A DNA stretch of 64,000 nt from Pseudomonas sp. Tri1. GTDB taxonomy: Bacteria > Pseudomonadota > Gammaproteobacteria > Pseudomonadales > Pseudomonadaceae. Position numbers and translations under genes: made by a program. Position 1 is the stretch's first letter. Each line of letters opens with the position of its first letter. Below are positions 18,735-30,626 of this stretch, in pieces. The stretch is from the NCBI RefSeq assembly GCF_017968885.1, contig NZ_CP072913.1, forward strand, positions 4,076,001 to 4,140,000. The letters are read 5' to 3'. The notes below the pieces were generated by a model that was not told the origin of the DNA, did not search any database, and saw nothing but the letters and a program-made list of their open reading frames with translations.

Positions 18735-19555
18735 ATGACCACGACACATATTCGCCACCCCCTCAATCGCCTGCTGCTCACCGGTGCCGCCGGTGGCCTG
18801 GGCAAAGTCTTGCGCGAGCGTCTCAAGCCTTTCGCCCGCCACATTCGCCTGTCGGACATCGCCAACATGGCCCCGGCCATCGATGAAAGCGAAGAAGTGG
18901 TGCCGTGCGATCTGTCGGACAAGCAGGCCGTGCATCAACTGGTAGAAGGCGTCGATGCCATCCTGCATTTCGGCGGTGTCTCGGTTGAACGCCCGTTCGA
19001 AGAAATCCTCGGCGCCAACATCAGCGGCGTGTTCCACATTTATGAAGCCGCCCGCAAGCACGGCGTCAAACGCGTCATCTTCGCCAGCTCCAACCATGTC
19101 ATCGGTTTCTACAAGCAGGACCAGGGCCTGGACGCCCTCTCCCCCGCCGCCCGGACGGCTACTACGGCCTGTCCAAGTCCTACGGCGAAGATGTGGCCAG
19201 TTTCTACTTCGATCGCTATGGCATCGAGACCGTGAGCATCCGCATCGGCTCGTCCTTCGCCGAACCGCAGAACCGCCGGATGATGAGCACCTGGCTGAGC
19301 TTCGACGACCTCACCCAGTTGATCGAATGCTCGCTCTACACCCCGAACGTTGGTCATACCGTGGTCTACGGTGTGTCCGCCAACCGCGACGTCTGGTGGG
19401 ACAACAGCCACGCCGCGCACCTGGGCTACCAGCCCAAGGACAGCTCGGAAATTTTCCGCGCCAAGGTCGAAGCGCAGCCGATGCCGGCCGCCGATGACCC
19501 GGCCAGGATCTATCAGGGTGGCGCCTTTGTAGCGGCCGGCCCGTTCGACGACTGA
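18735..19555 (+). pseudogene. udh: Uronate dehydrogenase with a -1 frameshift
   Basis: Two overlapping frames together encode one short-chain dehydrogenase of about 273 aa. The first (from 18735) carries the NAD motif TGAAGGLG and SSNHVIGFYK. The second (to 19555) carries the catalytic YYGLSK (Y-x3-K) and RIGSSFAEPQNRRMM. The frame is lost at a run of five C at 19141-19145; a sixth C would restore DALSPRRPDGYYGLSK. Udh oxidises glucuronate/galacturonate to the aldaro-lactone. As written, the product lacks its catalytic Tyr/Lys. Either the gene is inactive in this strain or one C was dropped in sequencing; the downstream half is otherwise well conserved. Confidence 0.85.
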
Positions 19556-19598
19556 CTTGCCTGTTTTTCATGGGATGCGCACGCACAAAGGAATCACC

Positions 19599-20504
19599 AT
19601 GCAAGCCGAATTGATTGTCGATGCACGCAACGCCGTCGGGGAAAGCCCGGTGTGGGTTCCCGAGGAAAACGCCCTGTACTGGGTGGACATTCCCAGCGGT
19701 GGCCTGCAACGCTGGAACGCCAGCAGCGGAAAAATCCAGGGCTGGGAAGCGCCGGAAATGCTCGCCTGCCTGGCCCGTCATCAGGACGGTGGCTGGGTCG
19801 CCGGCATGGAAAGCGGCTTCTTCCGTTTGCACCCCAATGAAGACGGCAGCCTGGACAGCGAACTGTGCGCGAGCGTCGAGCACAGCCGCACCGACATGCG
19901 CCTCAACGATGGCCGTTGCGACCGCCAGGGCCGTTTCTGGGCCGGCAGCATGGTGTTGAACATGGGCGCCAACATCGACGAAGGCCGGATGTACCGTTAT
20001 GAGGCCGGGCAACGCAGCCCGGTCGAGGCACAACTGAGCGGTTTCATCGTGCCCAATGGCCTGGGCTTCAGCCCGGACGGACGGACGATGTACCTCTCCG
20101 ATTCACACCCGCTGGTGCAACAGATCTGGGCCTTCGACTACGACATCGACAGCGGCACGCCATCCAACCGGCGGCTGTTCGTCGACATGCTGCCCTTGGC
20201 CGGGCGCCCGGACGGTGCGGCAGTGGACGCCGAAGGTTGCTATTGGATCTGCGCCAACGACGCCGGCCTCATCCATCGTTTTACCCCGGATGGCCGACTG
20301 GATCGTTCGCTGGCGGTGCCGGTGAAGAAGCCGACCATGTGCGCCTTTGGCGGCAGTCGCCTGGACACCCTCTTCGTGACCTCGATCCGCCCCGGTGACG
20401 ACACCGACCCGCAGTCTTTGGCCGGTGGCGTGTTCGCCCTCAACCCCGGCGTCAAGGGCCTGGCTGAACCTGCGTTTGGAGGACTGAAACACTCCGCGAA
20501 CTGA
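19599..20504 (+). CDS. SMP-30/gluconolactonase family lactonase
   Basis: A 301-aa cytosolic beta-propeller enzyme. Family landmarks are GESPVWVPEENALYWVD near the N terminus, RLNDGRCDRQGRFWAGSM, VPNGLGFSPDGRTMYLSDS and GRPDGAAVDAEGCYWICAN, containing the Glu/Asn/Asp metal ligands. In this cluster it probably opens the aldaro-lactone made by uronate dehydrogenase. Related proteins act on other sugar lactones, so the exact substrate is inferred from context. Start ATG 19599 has AAGGA upstream. Confidence 0.85.
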   Translation: MQAELIVDARNAVGESPVWVPEENALYWVDIPSGGLQRWNASSGKIQGWEAPEMLACLARHQDGGWVAGMESGFFRLHPNEDGSLDSELCASVEHSRTDMRLNDGRCDRQGRFWAGSMVLNMGANIDEGRMYRYEAGQRSPVEAQLSGFIVPNGLGFSPDGRTMYLSDSHPLVQQIWAFDYDIDSGTPSNRRLFVDMLPLAGRPDGAAVDAEGCYWICANDAGLIHRFTPDGRLDRSLAVPVKKPTMCAFGGSRLDTLFVTSIRPGDDTDPQSLAGGVFALNPGVKGLAEPAFGGLKHSAN

Positions 20505-20563
20505 TCTGCACTGCCGCTTCACTGGATGAGCACATAAAAAAAACAACAAACTGGAGATTGACC

Positions 20564-21532
20564 ATGAATTTCAAACGCACGCTTTTGATCGCAGCCCTAC
20601 CCCTGGCCTTCCTGGCCCAGGCGGCCCATGCCCTCGATATCAAGATCGCCGACATCCACCCCAAGGGCTACCCGACCGTGGTCGCCGAGGAATCCATGGG
20701 TAAAACCCTGGAAGCGGAAAGTAAGGGTGAACTGAAGTTCAAGTACTTCCCGGGTGGCGTATTGGGTTCTGAAAAAGAAGTCATCGAGCAGATGCAAGCC
20801 GGCGCAATCCAGATGTCTCGCGTCAGCCTGGGGATCGTTGGCCCTGTGGTGCCGGATGTGAACGTCTTCAACATGCCGTTCATCTTCCGCGACCAGGCCC
20901 ACATGCGCGCGGTCATCGATGGTGAAGTCGGCGATGCGATCCTCGACCGAATCACCAACTCCGAATTCGGCCTGGTGGCCCTGGCCTGGATGGACGGCGG
21001 CACGCGCAACATCTACACCAAGAAACCGGTGCGCAAGCTCGAAGACCTCAAGGGTATGAAAATCCGCGTGCAAGGCAACCCGATGTTCATCGAGATGATG
21101 AACGCCATGGGCGCCAACGGCATCGCGATGGACACCGGCGAAATCTTCAGCGCCTTGCAGACCGGCGTGATCGACGGCGCCGAAAACAACCCGCCGACCC
21201 TGCTCGAACACAACCACTACCAAAACGCCAAGTACTACAGCCTCACCGGTCATCTGATCCTGCCTGAGCCGATCGTGATGTCAAAAATCACCTGGAACAA
21301 GCTCACGCCGGAACAGCAGGACATGGTGAAAAAAGCCGCCAAGGCTGCCCAGGCTGAAGAACGCGATCTGTGGGACAAGAAATCCACCGCCAGTGAAGAA
21401 AAACTCAAGGCCGCCGGCGTCGAGTTCATCACCGTCGACAAGAAACCTTTTTATGACGCTACCGCCCCGGTCCGGGCCAAATACGGCGCACCGTATGCCG
21501 ACCTGATCAAGCGTATCGAAGCCGTTAAGTAA
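20564..21532 (+). CDS. dctP: TRAP transporter solute-binding protein DctP
   Basis: A 322-aa periplasmic protein with a signal peptide (MNFKRTLLIAALPLAFLAQA, cleavage after AHA). The DctP fold shows KYFPGGVLGSEKEVIEQMQAG, the Arg-containing IRVQGNPMFIEMMNAMGA that grips the substrate carboxylate, and TGVIDGAENNP. It captures an acidic substrate for DctQM; the uronate-oxidation neighbours suggest a hexuronate or aldarate. ATG 20564 has GGAG upstream. It begins a dctP-dctQ-dctM block. Confidence 0.93.
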   Translation: MNFKRTLLIAALPLAFLAQAAHALDIKIADIHPKGYPTVVAEESMGKTLEAESKGELKFKYFPGGVLGSEKEVIEQMQAGAIQMSRVSLGIVGPVVPDVNVFNMPFIFRDQAHMRAVIDGEVGDAILDRITNSEFGLVALAWMDGGTRNIYTKKPVRKLEDLKGMKIRVQGNPMFIEMMNAMGANGIAMDTGEIFSALQTGVIDGAENNPPTLLEHNHYQNAKYYSLTGHLILPEPIVMSKITWNKLTPEQQDMVKKAAKAAQAEERDLWDKKSTASEEKLKAAGVEFITVDKKPFYDATAPVRAKYGAPYADLIKRIEAVK

Positions 21533-21608
21533 GGTCTCTCAAACTGTACTCATGAAAAGGCTGGGCGCGCCTGCAGTTAAAAGGCGCGCCCGGTTACGGT
21601 GGAACCCG

Positions 21609-22136
21609 ATGAAGAATTTGCTGCTGCGTATCAACGACACGATTTACATGACTTGCATCTGGGTGGCCGGCCTTTCTGTCCTCGCCGTTGCGCTGATGAT
21701 TCCGTGGGGGGTGTTCGCCCGCTACGTACTGGGTACTGGCTCAAGCTGGCCGGAGCCCACCGCCATCTTGCTGATGATCGTATTTACCTTCATCGGCGCC
21801 GCTGCCAGCTACCGCTCCGGCTCGCACATGGCCGTGGACATGGTCACCAGCCGCCTGCCACCGCACTGGCAAACCTTGGCTTCGGTTTTCACCCAGCTCT
21901 TGATGGCGGCGGTGTGCATTTTCATGACCATCTGGGGCACCAAGCTGTGCATGACCACCTGGAATCAATTCATGAGTGCCATACCCACCCTGCGCGTCGG
22001 CATCACCTACATGCCGATCCCGGTCGGTGGTTTCCTGACCCTGATTTTTGTCCTGGAAAAACTCTTGCTGGGTGATCAAAGCCAGCGTCGGGTCGTGCAG
22101 TTCGACCTGGTCGAAGAAAACGAAGGTGCCGCTTAA
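21609..22136 (+). CDS. dctQ: TRAP transporter small permease DctQ
   Basis: A 175-aa inner-membrane protein with four hydrophobic segments (about residues 12-35, 50-70, 88-110, 128-150). It carries the WPEPTAILLMIVFTFIGAA region typical of DctQ. It forms the membrane complex with DctM and the binding protein. The ATG at 21609 has GGTGGA upstream. The stop overlaps the DctM start by one base (TAATG). Confidence 0.9.
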   Translation: MKNLLLRINDTIYMTCIWVAGLSVLAVALMIPWGVFARYVLGTGSSWPEPTAILLMIVFTFIGAAASYRSGSHMAVDMVTSRLPPHWQTLASVFTQLLMAAVCIFMTIWGTKLCMTTWNQFMSAIPTLRVGITYMPIPVGGFLTLIFVLEKLLLGDQSQRRVVQFDLVEENEGAA

Positions 22137-23416
22137 TGGACGCGCTGATTCTGCTGGGCAGTTTTTTGTTGTTGATCCTGATCGGCATGCCGGTCGCCTA
22201 TGCGCTGGGCGCTGCCGCCCTGATCGGGGCGTGGTGGATCGATATTCCGTTCCAGGCCATGATGATCCAGGTAACGGGCGGGGTGAACAAATTCTCGTTG
22301 CTGGCCATTCCGTTCTTCGTGCTGGCCGGTGCGATCATGGCCGAAGGCGGCATGTCCCGCCGATTGGTGGCATTCGCCAGTGTGTTGGTAGGCTTCGTGC
22401 GCGGTGGCCTTTCCTTGGTCAACCTCGTGGCCTCGAGTTTTTTTGGCGCGATCTCCGGTTCCTCGGTGGCCGATACCGCCTCGGTCGGTTCGGTACTGAT
22501 CCCCGAAATGGAACGCCGGGGCTATCCGCGTGATTTCGCCACCGCCGTCACCGTCAGTGGTTCGGTACAAGCGCTGCTGACACCGCCCAGCCACAACGCG
22601 GTGCTGTACTCCCTCGCCGCTGGCGGCACCGTCTCCATCGGTTCGCTGTTCATGGCCGGCATCGTCCCCGGCATCATGATGAACCTCTGCCTGATGGCGC
22701 TGTGCCTGGTCTTCGCGAGAAAGCGCAATTACCCCAAGGGCGAAGTGATTCCCCTCAAGCAAGCGTTGAAGATCTGCCGGGAAGCCATGTGGGGCATGAT
22801 GACGCTGTTCATCATCCTTGGCGGCATTCTCTCGGGTGTTTTCACCGCCACCGAATCGGCCGCCATTGCCGTGGTGTGGGCGTTCTTCGTGACCATGTGC
22901 ATCTACCGCGACTACAAGTGGAGCGAGCTGCCGAAACTGATGCACCGTACGGTACGTACCATCTCCATCGTGATGATCCTGATCGGCTTCGCCGCCAGCT
23001 TCGGCTACATCATGACGCTGATGGAGATTCCAGCGAAGATCACCACTGCGTTCCTGACGCTGTCGGACAACCGCTACGTGATCCTGATGTGCATCAACGT
23101 GATGTTGCTGCTGCTGGGCACCGTGATGGACATGGCGCCATTGATCCTGATCCTGACGCCGATCCTGATGCCGGTGATCGTGGGCATCGGCGTGGACCCG
23201 GTGCAGTTCGGCATGATCATGCTGGTGAACCTGGGTATCGGGTTGATCACGCCACCAGTGGGCGCGGTGTTGTTTGTCGGTTCCGCCATCGGCAAGGTCA
23301 GCATCGAAAGCACCGTCAAGGCGCTGCTGCCGTTCTACGCCATGTTGTTCGTGGTGCTGATGCTCGTGACCTACATCCCCGCCATTTCGCTGTGGTTGCC
23401 GCACCTGGTGTTGTAA
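22136..23416 (+). CDS. dctM: TRAP transporter large permease DctM
   Basis: A 426-aa polytopic inner-membrane protein with about 12 segments. DctM signatures are present: GGVNKFSLLAIPFFVLAGAIMAEGG, FGAISGSSVADTASVG and ILTPILMPVIVGIGVDPVQFG. It is the sodium-coupled translocation channel of the TRAP system and is coupled to dctQ by a 1-nt overlap. A strong palindrome follows the stop. Confidence 0.95.
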   Translation: MDALILLGSFLLLILIGMPVAYALGAAALIGAWWIDIPFQAMMIQVTGGVNKFSLLAIPFFVLAGAIMAEGGMSRRLVAFASVLVGFVRGGLSLVNLVASSFFGAISGSSVADTASVGSVLIPEMERRGYPRDFATAVTVSGSVQALLTPPSHNAVLYSLAAGGTVSIGSLFMAGIVPGIMMNLCLMALCLVFARKRNYPKGEVIPLKQALKICREAMWGMMTLFIILGGILSGVFTATESAAIAVVWAFFVTMCIYRDYKWSELPKLMHRTVRTISIVMILIGFAASFGYIMTLMEIPAKITTAFLTLSDNRYVILMCINVMLLLLGTVMDMAPLILILTPILMPVIVGIGVDPVQFGMIMLVNLGIGLITPPVGAVLFVGSAIGKVSIESTVKALLPFYAMLFVVLMLVTYIPAISLWLPHLVL

Positions 23417-23439
23417 ATCCTGTAATCGAGCAAGCCCCC

Positions 23440-23471
23440 TTGTGGCGGGGGAGCTTGCTCCCTCGCCACAA
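23440..23471. repeat. Palindromic REP-like hairpin between dctM and the epimerase gene
   Basis: TTGTGGCGGGGGAGC and its near-perfect inverse GCTCCCTCGCCACAA share a TT centre. It is a single, self-complementary copy of the GGGGGAGCTTGCTCCCTCGC class and may act as a transcript 3' end. Confidence 0.75.
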
Positions 23472-23502
23472 AAGCACCCCCTTCCCAAAAGACGCGACCA
23501 TC

Positions 23503-24372
23503 ATGACGCAGCCTCTTCTCTACCTCGAAGACGAACTCACCCGCCTCACCCTCGCTCCTCACCTGGGCGCCAGTCTCGTTGAATGGACCTTGCTCAGCAC
23601 CGGTGCTCCCCTGCTACGCCCTCCCGCGCCGCAAGCGCTGGAAAACCGCCTTCCAGGCAAACTCGGCGGCTTCCCGCTGATTCCCTGGTCGAACCGGATC
23701 GCCCACGGCGGTTTCGACTGTCCCGGCGGCTGGCTCGCTTTGGAAGCCAACAGCCCCAACGATCTGTTTCCGATCCACGGTAGCGCCTGGCAACAGCCGT
23801 GGCAGGTGATCGAGCAGAGTGCCCAGCAAGTGTTGTTGCAACTCGACAGCCAGCAGCCATTCGCCTACTGCGCCAGCCTGCGGATCGGCTTGAGTGGCGG
23901 CCAGTTGCAAATCGCAATGCACGTCACCCACATGGCCGAACAGGCCGCGTGGCACGGGCTGGGTTTGCATCCGTACTTTCCACGCACCGCCGGCACTCGC
24001 CTGCAAACCCGCGCCAACGAGGTCTGGATGTGTGATGCCTCGAAACTGCCGACAGAACTTCGGGAGATTCCTGAAAGTTGGGATTTCCAGCAGCCCCGAT
24101 TGCTGCCGGATACGCTCGTGGACAATGGCTTCGGCGGTTGGGACGGACACTGCCTGATCCAGCAACCGGACCTGGGCTACGAACTGGAATGCCGAGCCAG
24201 TGGCAGCGACTATTTCCTGCTGTACTGCCCCGTGGACCTGGACTTCTTTTGCATCGAACCGGTCAGCCATCCGGTCAATGCGCACCACCTGCCAGGGCGG
24301 CCGGGGTTGCGCTTGCTGGAGCAAGGGCAGTCGGTGGCGCTGGGGTTTTCGATGCAGTGTCGGTCGCTATGA
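23503..24372 (+). CDS. Aldose 1-epimerase (galactose mutarotase-like)
   Basis: A 289-aa cytosolic protein of the GalM-like beta-sandwich superfamily. Visible family features are LAPHLGASLVEWTLL, GGFPLIPWSNRIAHGGF (substrate Asn-Arg), FPIHGSAWQQPW, WHGLGLHPYFPR (catalytic His region) and CIEPVSHPVNAHH. It probably interconverts anomers of the sugar acid entering the udh pathway. The ribosome site before ATG 23503 is weak. It follows the transporter after a hairpin, so it may be read through from it. Confidence 0.85.
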   Translation: MTQPLLYLEDELTRLTLAPHLGASLVEWTLLSTGAPLLRPPAPQALENRLPGKLGGFPLIPWSNRIAHGGFDCPGGWLALEANSPNDLFPIHGSAWQQPWQVIEQSAQQVLLQLDSQQPFAYCASLRIGLSGGQLQIAMHVTHMAEQAAWHGLGLHPYFPRTAGTRLQTRANEVWMCDASKLPTELREIPESWDFQQPRLLPDTLVDNGFGGWDGHCLIQQPDLGYELECRASGSDYFLLYCPVDLDFFCIEPVSHPVNAHHLPGRPGLRLLEQGQSVALGFSMQCRSL

Positions 24373-24627
24373 AAATCGTCGCCGACTGCTCGGAAGGTGC
24401 CCCGGCCACCCTGCCACCTGCGAAAACCAAAGCGACTCACCCCTTCAACCGAAATGCGAAGGGTATCGAGCTCCGGTCGTCGAAATATCGACCGGTTACG
24501 ACGATGTCGTTATTGGAATCCAATGCCAATGCAGGCTGCCCAACTTGGTAACCTTGCGGCAATGGCGTGACCTATCTGAAGATTCCGATCAATCAGCTCT
24601 AAAGCTCGAAAGCCCCCCCATATCCAA

Positions 24628-24718
24628 TGTGGGAGCGAGCTTGCTCGCGATAGCGGTGGGTCTGCTTGCGCTGATGGTGAATGTGACGACCTCATCGCGA
24701 GCAAGCTCGCTCCCACAG
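24628..24718. repeat. REPIN between the epimerase gene and bkdR
   Basis: TGTGGGAGCGAGCTTGCTCGCGAT at the left and ATCGCGAGCAAGCTCGCTCCCACA at the right. It lies in the 353-bp convergent gap 24373-24725, which otherwise holds nothing recognisable. Confidence 0.9.
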
Positions 24719-24725
24719 AAATTCT

Positions 24726-25214
24726 TCAGGTGCCCAAGGTCAACCCATTGGCCGGCAACGGCAACGCCGTCTTGTAGCGCACCTGCTTGAGGGCAAAGCT
24801 GGAGCGGATATTCGCCACGCCCGGGACCTTGGTCAGAAAATCCATCATGAAGCGCTCCAACGACTGGATGGTCGGCACCAGCACGCGGATCAGGTAATCC
24901 GGATCGCCAGCCATCAGGTAGCACTCCATCACCTCCGGCCGGTCGGAAATCGCCTCTTCGAAGTGCTGCAGCGCCTCCTCCACCTGTTTCTCCAGGCTGA
25001 CATGGATGAACACGTTGACATGTAGCCCCAGAAGGTCGGCGTCCAGCAGCGTGACCTGCTCGCGGATCACCCCCAGCTCCTCCATGGCCCGAACCCGGTT
25101 GAAGCACGGCGTCGGCGAAAGGTTGACCGAACGGGCCAGCTCGGCGTTGGTGATGCGGGCATTTTCCTGAAGGCTGTTCAGAATCCCGATGTCGGTGCGA
25201 TCCAATTTGCGCAT
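24726..25214 (-). CDS. bkdR: Lrp/AsnC-family activator BkdR
   Basis: A 162-aa Lrp-like regulator. The N-terminal helix-turn-helix reads [31 protein letters not shown]; the C-terminal RAM/AsnC ligand domain contains [20 protein letters not shown]. It matches Pseudomonas BkdR, which activates the branched-chain keto acid dehydrogenase operon in response to branched-chain amino acids. It is divergent from bkdA1 with a 192-bp shared region, as in P. putida. Confidence 0.95.
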   Translation of the reverse strand: MRKLDRTDIGILNSLQENARITNAELARSVNLSPTPCFNRVRAMEELGVIREQVTLLDADLLGLHVNVFIHVSLEKQVEEALQHFEEAISDRPEVMECYLMAGDPDYLIRVLVPTIQSLERFMMDFLTKVPGVANIRSSFALKQVRYKTALPLPANGLTLGT

Positions 25215-26642
<1,428 letters not shown>

Positions 26643-26643
26643 C

Positions 26644-27702
<1,059 letters not shown>

Positions 27703-28980
27703 ATGGGCACGCACGTTATCAAGATGCCGGACATTGGCGAAGGCATCGCCGAAGTTGAGCTGTCGGTGTGGCACGTCAAGGTCGGCGACATGGTGGTCGA
27801 GGACCAGGTACTGGCCGATGTCATGACCGACAAAGCCATGGTCGACATTCCTTCGCCAGTGCATGGCCGGGTCATCGCCTTGGGTGGCGAGCCCGGTGAA
27901 GTCATGGCGGTGGGCAGCGAACTGATCCGCATTGAAGTCGAAGGTGCGGGTAACTTGAAGGAATCGGCACAACCGGCTCCAGCTGCGGCTCCGCAGGCGG
28001 CTACACAGGCGCCAAAGCCGACGCCAGTGGCAACACCTGAACCCGTGGTGGAAAAGACCACCGCGCCTCGCTGCGCCCCGCAAGCACCAGTGGCCCGCGA
28101 TCCGGAAGAACGACCACTGGCCTCGCCGGCCGTGCGCAAGCATGCGTTGGACCTGGGCATTCAATTGCGCCTGGTCCAGGGCAGCGGTCCCGCCGGGCGT
28201 ATCCTGCATGAAGACCTCGAGGCTTATCTGGCCCAGGGTCCATCGGCCCAGGCCAAGGGCGGTTCGGGCTACGCCGAACGCCACGACGAGCAGCAGATCC
28301 CGGTGATCGGCATGCGCCGCAAGATCGCCCAGCGCATGCAGGAAGCGACCCAGCGCGCCGCCCACTTCAGCTACGTCGAGGAAATCGACGTCACTGCCCT
28401 GGAAGAGCTGCGGGTGCACCTGAATGAAAAACACGGCGCCGGTCGCGGCAAGCTGACCTTACTGCCGTTCCTGGTCCGCGCGTTGGTCGTGGCCCTGCGG
28501 GACTTCCCGCAAATGAACGCCCGCTACGACGACGAAGCCCAGGTCATCCACCGTTCGGGCGCCGTGCATGTCGGCGTTGCCACCCAAAGCGATGTGGGCC
28601 TGATGGTGCCGGTGGTGCGTCACGCCGAAGCCCGCAGCCTGTGGGACAGCGCGGCGGAAATCTCGCGCCTGGCCACAGCGGCGCGTAATGGCAAGGCCAG
28701 TCGTGATGAGCTGTCCGGCTCGACCATCACCCTGACCAGCCTCGGTGCGTTGGGCGGCATCGTCAGCACGCCGGTGCTGAACCTGCCGGAAGTGGCGATC
28801 GTCGGCGTGAACAAAATCGTCGAACGGCCCGTGGTGATCAAAGGCCAGATCGTGATTCGCAAGATGATGAACCTCTCCAGCTCCTTCGATCATCGGGTGG
28901 TCGACGGCATGGACGCGGCGCAATTCATCCAGGCCCTGCGCGGCCTGCTCGAACAACCCGCAACGCTGTTTGTGGAGTAA
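27703..28980 (+). CDS. bkdB: Branched-chain 2-oxoacid dehydrogenase E2 (lipoamide acyltransferase)
   Basis: A 425-aa subunit. The lipoyl domain (residues 1-80) has the lipoylated K44 in MTDKAMVDIP. An Ala/Pro-rich swinging linker lies at about 88-125, a peripheral subunit-binding domain at about 135-175 (SPAVRKHALDLGI, GSGPAGRILHEDL), and a C-terminal catalytic domain with the active-site SSSFDHRVVDGMDAAQF. It transfers branched acyl groups to CoA. It is adjacent to bkdA2 with no gap. Confidence 0.96.
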   Translation: MGTHVIKMPDIGEGIAEVELSVWHVKVGDMVVEDQVLADVMTDKAMVDIPSPVHGRVIALGGEPGEVMAVGSELIRIEVEGAGNLKESAQPAPAAAPQAATQAPKPTPVATPEPVVEKTTAPRCAPQAPVARDPEERPLASPAVRKHALDLGIQLRLVQGSGPAGRILHEDLEAYLAQGPSAQAKGGSGYAERHDEQQIPVIGMRRKIAQRMQEATQRAAHFSYVEEIDVTALEELRVHLNEKHGAGRGKLTLLPFLVRALVVALRDFPQMNARYDDEAQVIHRSGAVHVGVATQSDVGLMVPVVRHAEARSLWDSAAEISRLATAARNGKASRDELSGSTITLTSLGALGGIVSTPVLNLPEVAIVGVNKIVERPVVIKGQIVIRKMMNLSSSFDHRVVDGMDAAQFIQALRGLLEQPATLFVE

Positions 28981-28983
28981 GGC

Positions 28984-30369
28984 ATGCAACAGACTTTGAA
29001 CACCACGCTGCTGATCATCGGCGGCGGTCCTGGCGGTTATGTGGCAGCGATCCGCGCCGGCCAGTTGGGCATCCCGACCATCCTGGTGGAAGGCCAGGCG
29101 CTGGGCGGGACCTGCCTGAACATCGGCTGCATTCCATCCAAGGCGCTGATTCATGTGGCCGAGCAGTTCCACCAGACCCGGCACCACAGCCAGGGCTCGG
29201 CCTTGGGCATCACCGTGTCGGCGCCGAGCCTGGACATCGGCAAGAGCGTGGAATGGAAGGACGGCATCGTCGATCGCCTGACCACCGGCGTCGCGGCGCT
29301 GTTGAAAAAGCACAAGGTCCAGGTCATGCACGGCTGGGCCAAGGTGATCGACGGCAAGACCGTCGAGGTCGACGACACCCGCATTCAATGCGAACACCTG
29401 CTGCTGGCCACCGGCTCGAAAAGCGTCGACCTGCCGATGTTGCCGATTGGCGGGCCGATCATTTCCTCCACCGAAGCCCTCGCGCCCACCTCGGTGCCCA
29501 AGCACCTGGTGGTGGTCGGCGGTGGCTACATCGGCCTGGAACTGGGCATCGCCTACCGCAAGCTCGGCGCCGAGGTCAGCGTGGTCGAGGCCCAGGAACG
29601 GATCCTGCCAGCCTACGACGGCGAACTGACCCAGCCGGTGCACGAGGCGCTCAAGCAGTTGGGCGTGAAGCTATACCTCAAACACAGCGTCGAAGGTTTC
29701 GATGCCCAGGCCAGCACTCTGCAAGTGCGTGATCCCAATGGCGAGACGCTGAACCTGGACACCGACCGGGTACTGGTGGCCGTTGGTCGCAAACCCAACA
29801 CCCAGGGCTGGAACCTCGAAGCCCTGGACTTGGCGATGAACGGTTCGGCGGTGAAAATCGATAACCGGTGCCAGACCAGCATGCGCAACGTCTGGGCCAT
29901 CGGCGACCTGAGCGGCGAACCGATGCTCGCCCACCGGGCCATGGCCCAGGGCGAAATGGTCGCCGAGCTGATCGCGGGCCAGCATCGCGAGTTCAACCCG
30001 ACCGCCATCGCTGCGGTGTGCTTCACCGACCCGGAACTGGTGGTGGTCGGCAAGACACCGGACGACGCCAAGGCCGCCGGACTGGATTGCATCGTGTCGA
30101 GCTTCCCGTTCGCCGCCAATGGCCGGGCCATGACCCTGGAATCGAAAAGCGGTTTCGTACGGGTCGTGGCGCGCCGGGACAATCACTTGATCGTCGGTTG
30201 GCAAGCCGTCGGCGTGGGCGTCTCGGAGCTGTCCACCGCGTTCGGCCAGTCCCTGGAAATGGGCGCACGCCTGGAAGACATCGCCGGCACCATCCACGCC
30301 CACCCGACGCTGGGTGAGGCGGTGCAGGAAGCGGCGTTGCGGGCGTTGGGGCATGCGTTGCATCTGTGA
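28984..30369 (+). CDS. lpdV: Lipoamide dehydrogenase E3 (LPD-Val)
   Basis: A 461-aa FAD disulfide oxidoreductase. It shows [17 protein letters not shown] at the N terminus, redox disulfide C44/C49 in [13 protein letters not shown], an NAD motif [12 protein letters not shown] and the C-terminal HAHPTLGE with the catalytic His-Glu. It reoxidises the BkdB lipoyl arm. It is the last gene of the bkd operon, three bases after bkdB, and a REPIN follows. Confidence 0.96.
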   Translation: MQQTLNTTLLIIGGGPGGYVAAIRAGQLGIPTILVEGQALGGTCLNIGCIPSKALIHVAEQFHQTRHHSQGSALGITVSAPSLDIGKSVEWKDGIVDRLTTGVAALLKKHKVQVMHGWAKVIDGKTVEVDDTRIQCEHLLLATGSKSVDLPMLPIGGPIISSTEALAPTSVPKHLVVVGGGYIGLELGIAYRKLGAEVSVVEAQERILPAYDGELTQPVHEALKQLGVKLYLKHSVEGFDAQASTLQVRDPNGETLNLDTDRVLVAVGRKPNTQGWNLEALDLAMNGSAVKIDNRCQTSMRNVWAIGDLSGEPMLAHRAMAQGEMVAELIAGQHREFNPTAIAAVCFTDPELVVVGKTPDDAKAAGLDCIVSSFPFAANGRAMTLESKSGFVRVVARRDNHLIVGWQAVGVGVSELSTAFGQSLEMGARLEDIAGTIHAHPTLGEAVQEAALRALGHALHL

Positions 30370-30401
30370 TTCAGGGGCGTTGGTGGTGTGAGTGAGGGCC
30401 C

Positions 30402-30484
30402 CTTCGCGAGCAAGCTCGCTCCCACAGGGAATTGCGTTCGCATGAACGACCGGGATCACCTGTGGGAGCGAGCTTGCTCGCGAT
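30402..30484. repeat. REPIN downstream of lpdV
   Basis: TTCGCGAGCAAGCTCGCTCCCACAG and an inverted TGTGGGAGCGAGCTTGCTCGCGA, separating the bkd operon from the aminotransferase gene. Confidence 0.9.
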
Positions 30485-30590
30485 TTTCAAGAACACCATC
30501 ATTTATCTGCCTGCCCCTTATCGTGCGGGCTGCGAAACACCCCCGGAATGAAGTATTGTTGTCCCCATCCAAAAAACGTCAGAAGCCTTG

Positions 30591-30606
30591 AACCGTTTCG
30601 ACGGTT
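30591..30606 (+). promoter_or_regulatory. UUCG-capped hairpin in the aminotransferase leader
   Basis: AACCGT-TTCG-ACGGTT forms a 6-bp stem with a UUCG tetraloop, 20 nt before the ATG at 30627. No U-run follows at once. It may stabilise the 5' end or affect translation. Confidence 0.35.
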
Positions 30607-30626
30607 GTTAAGAAATAGAGGGTGTC

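Noticed and set aside
22702..23502. N-terminal extension of the epimerase frame through dctM
   Set aside because: The frame is open for about 800 bp upstream but overlaps dctM on the same strand; the family start is at 23503.
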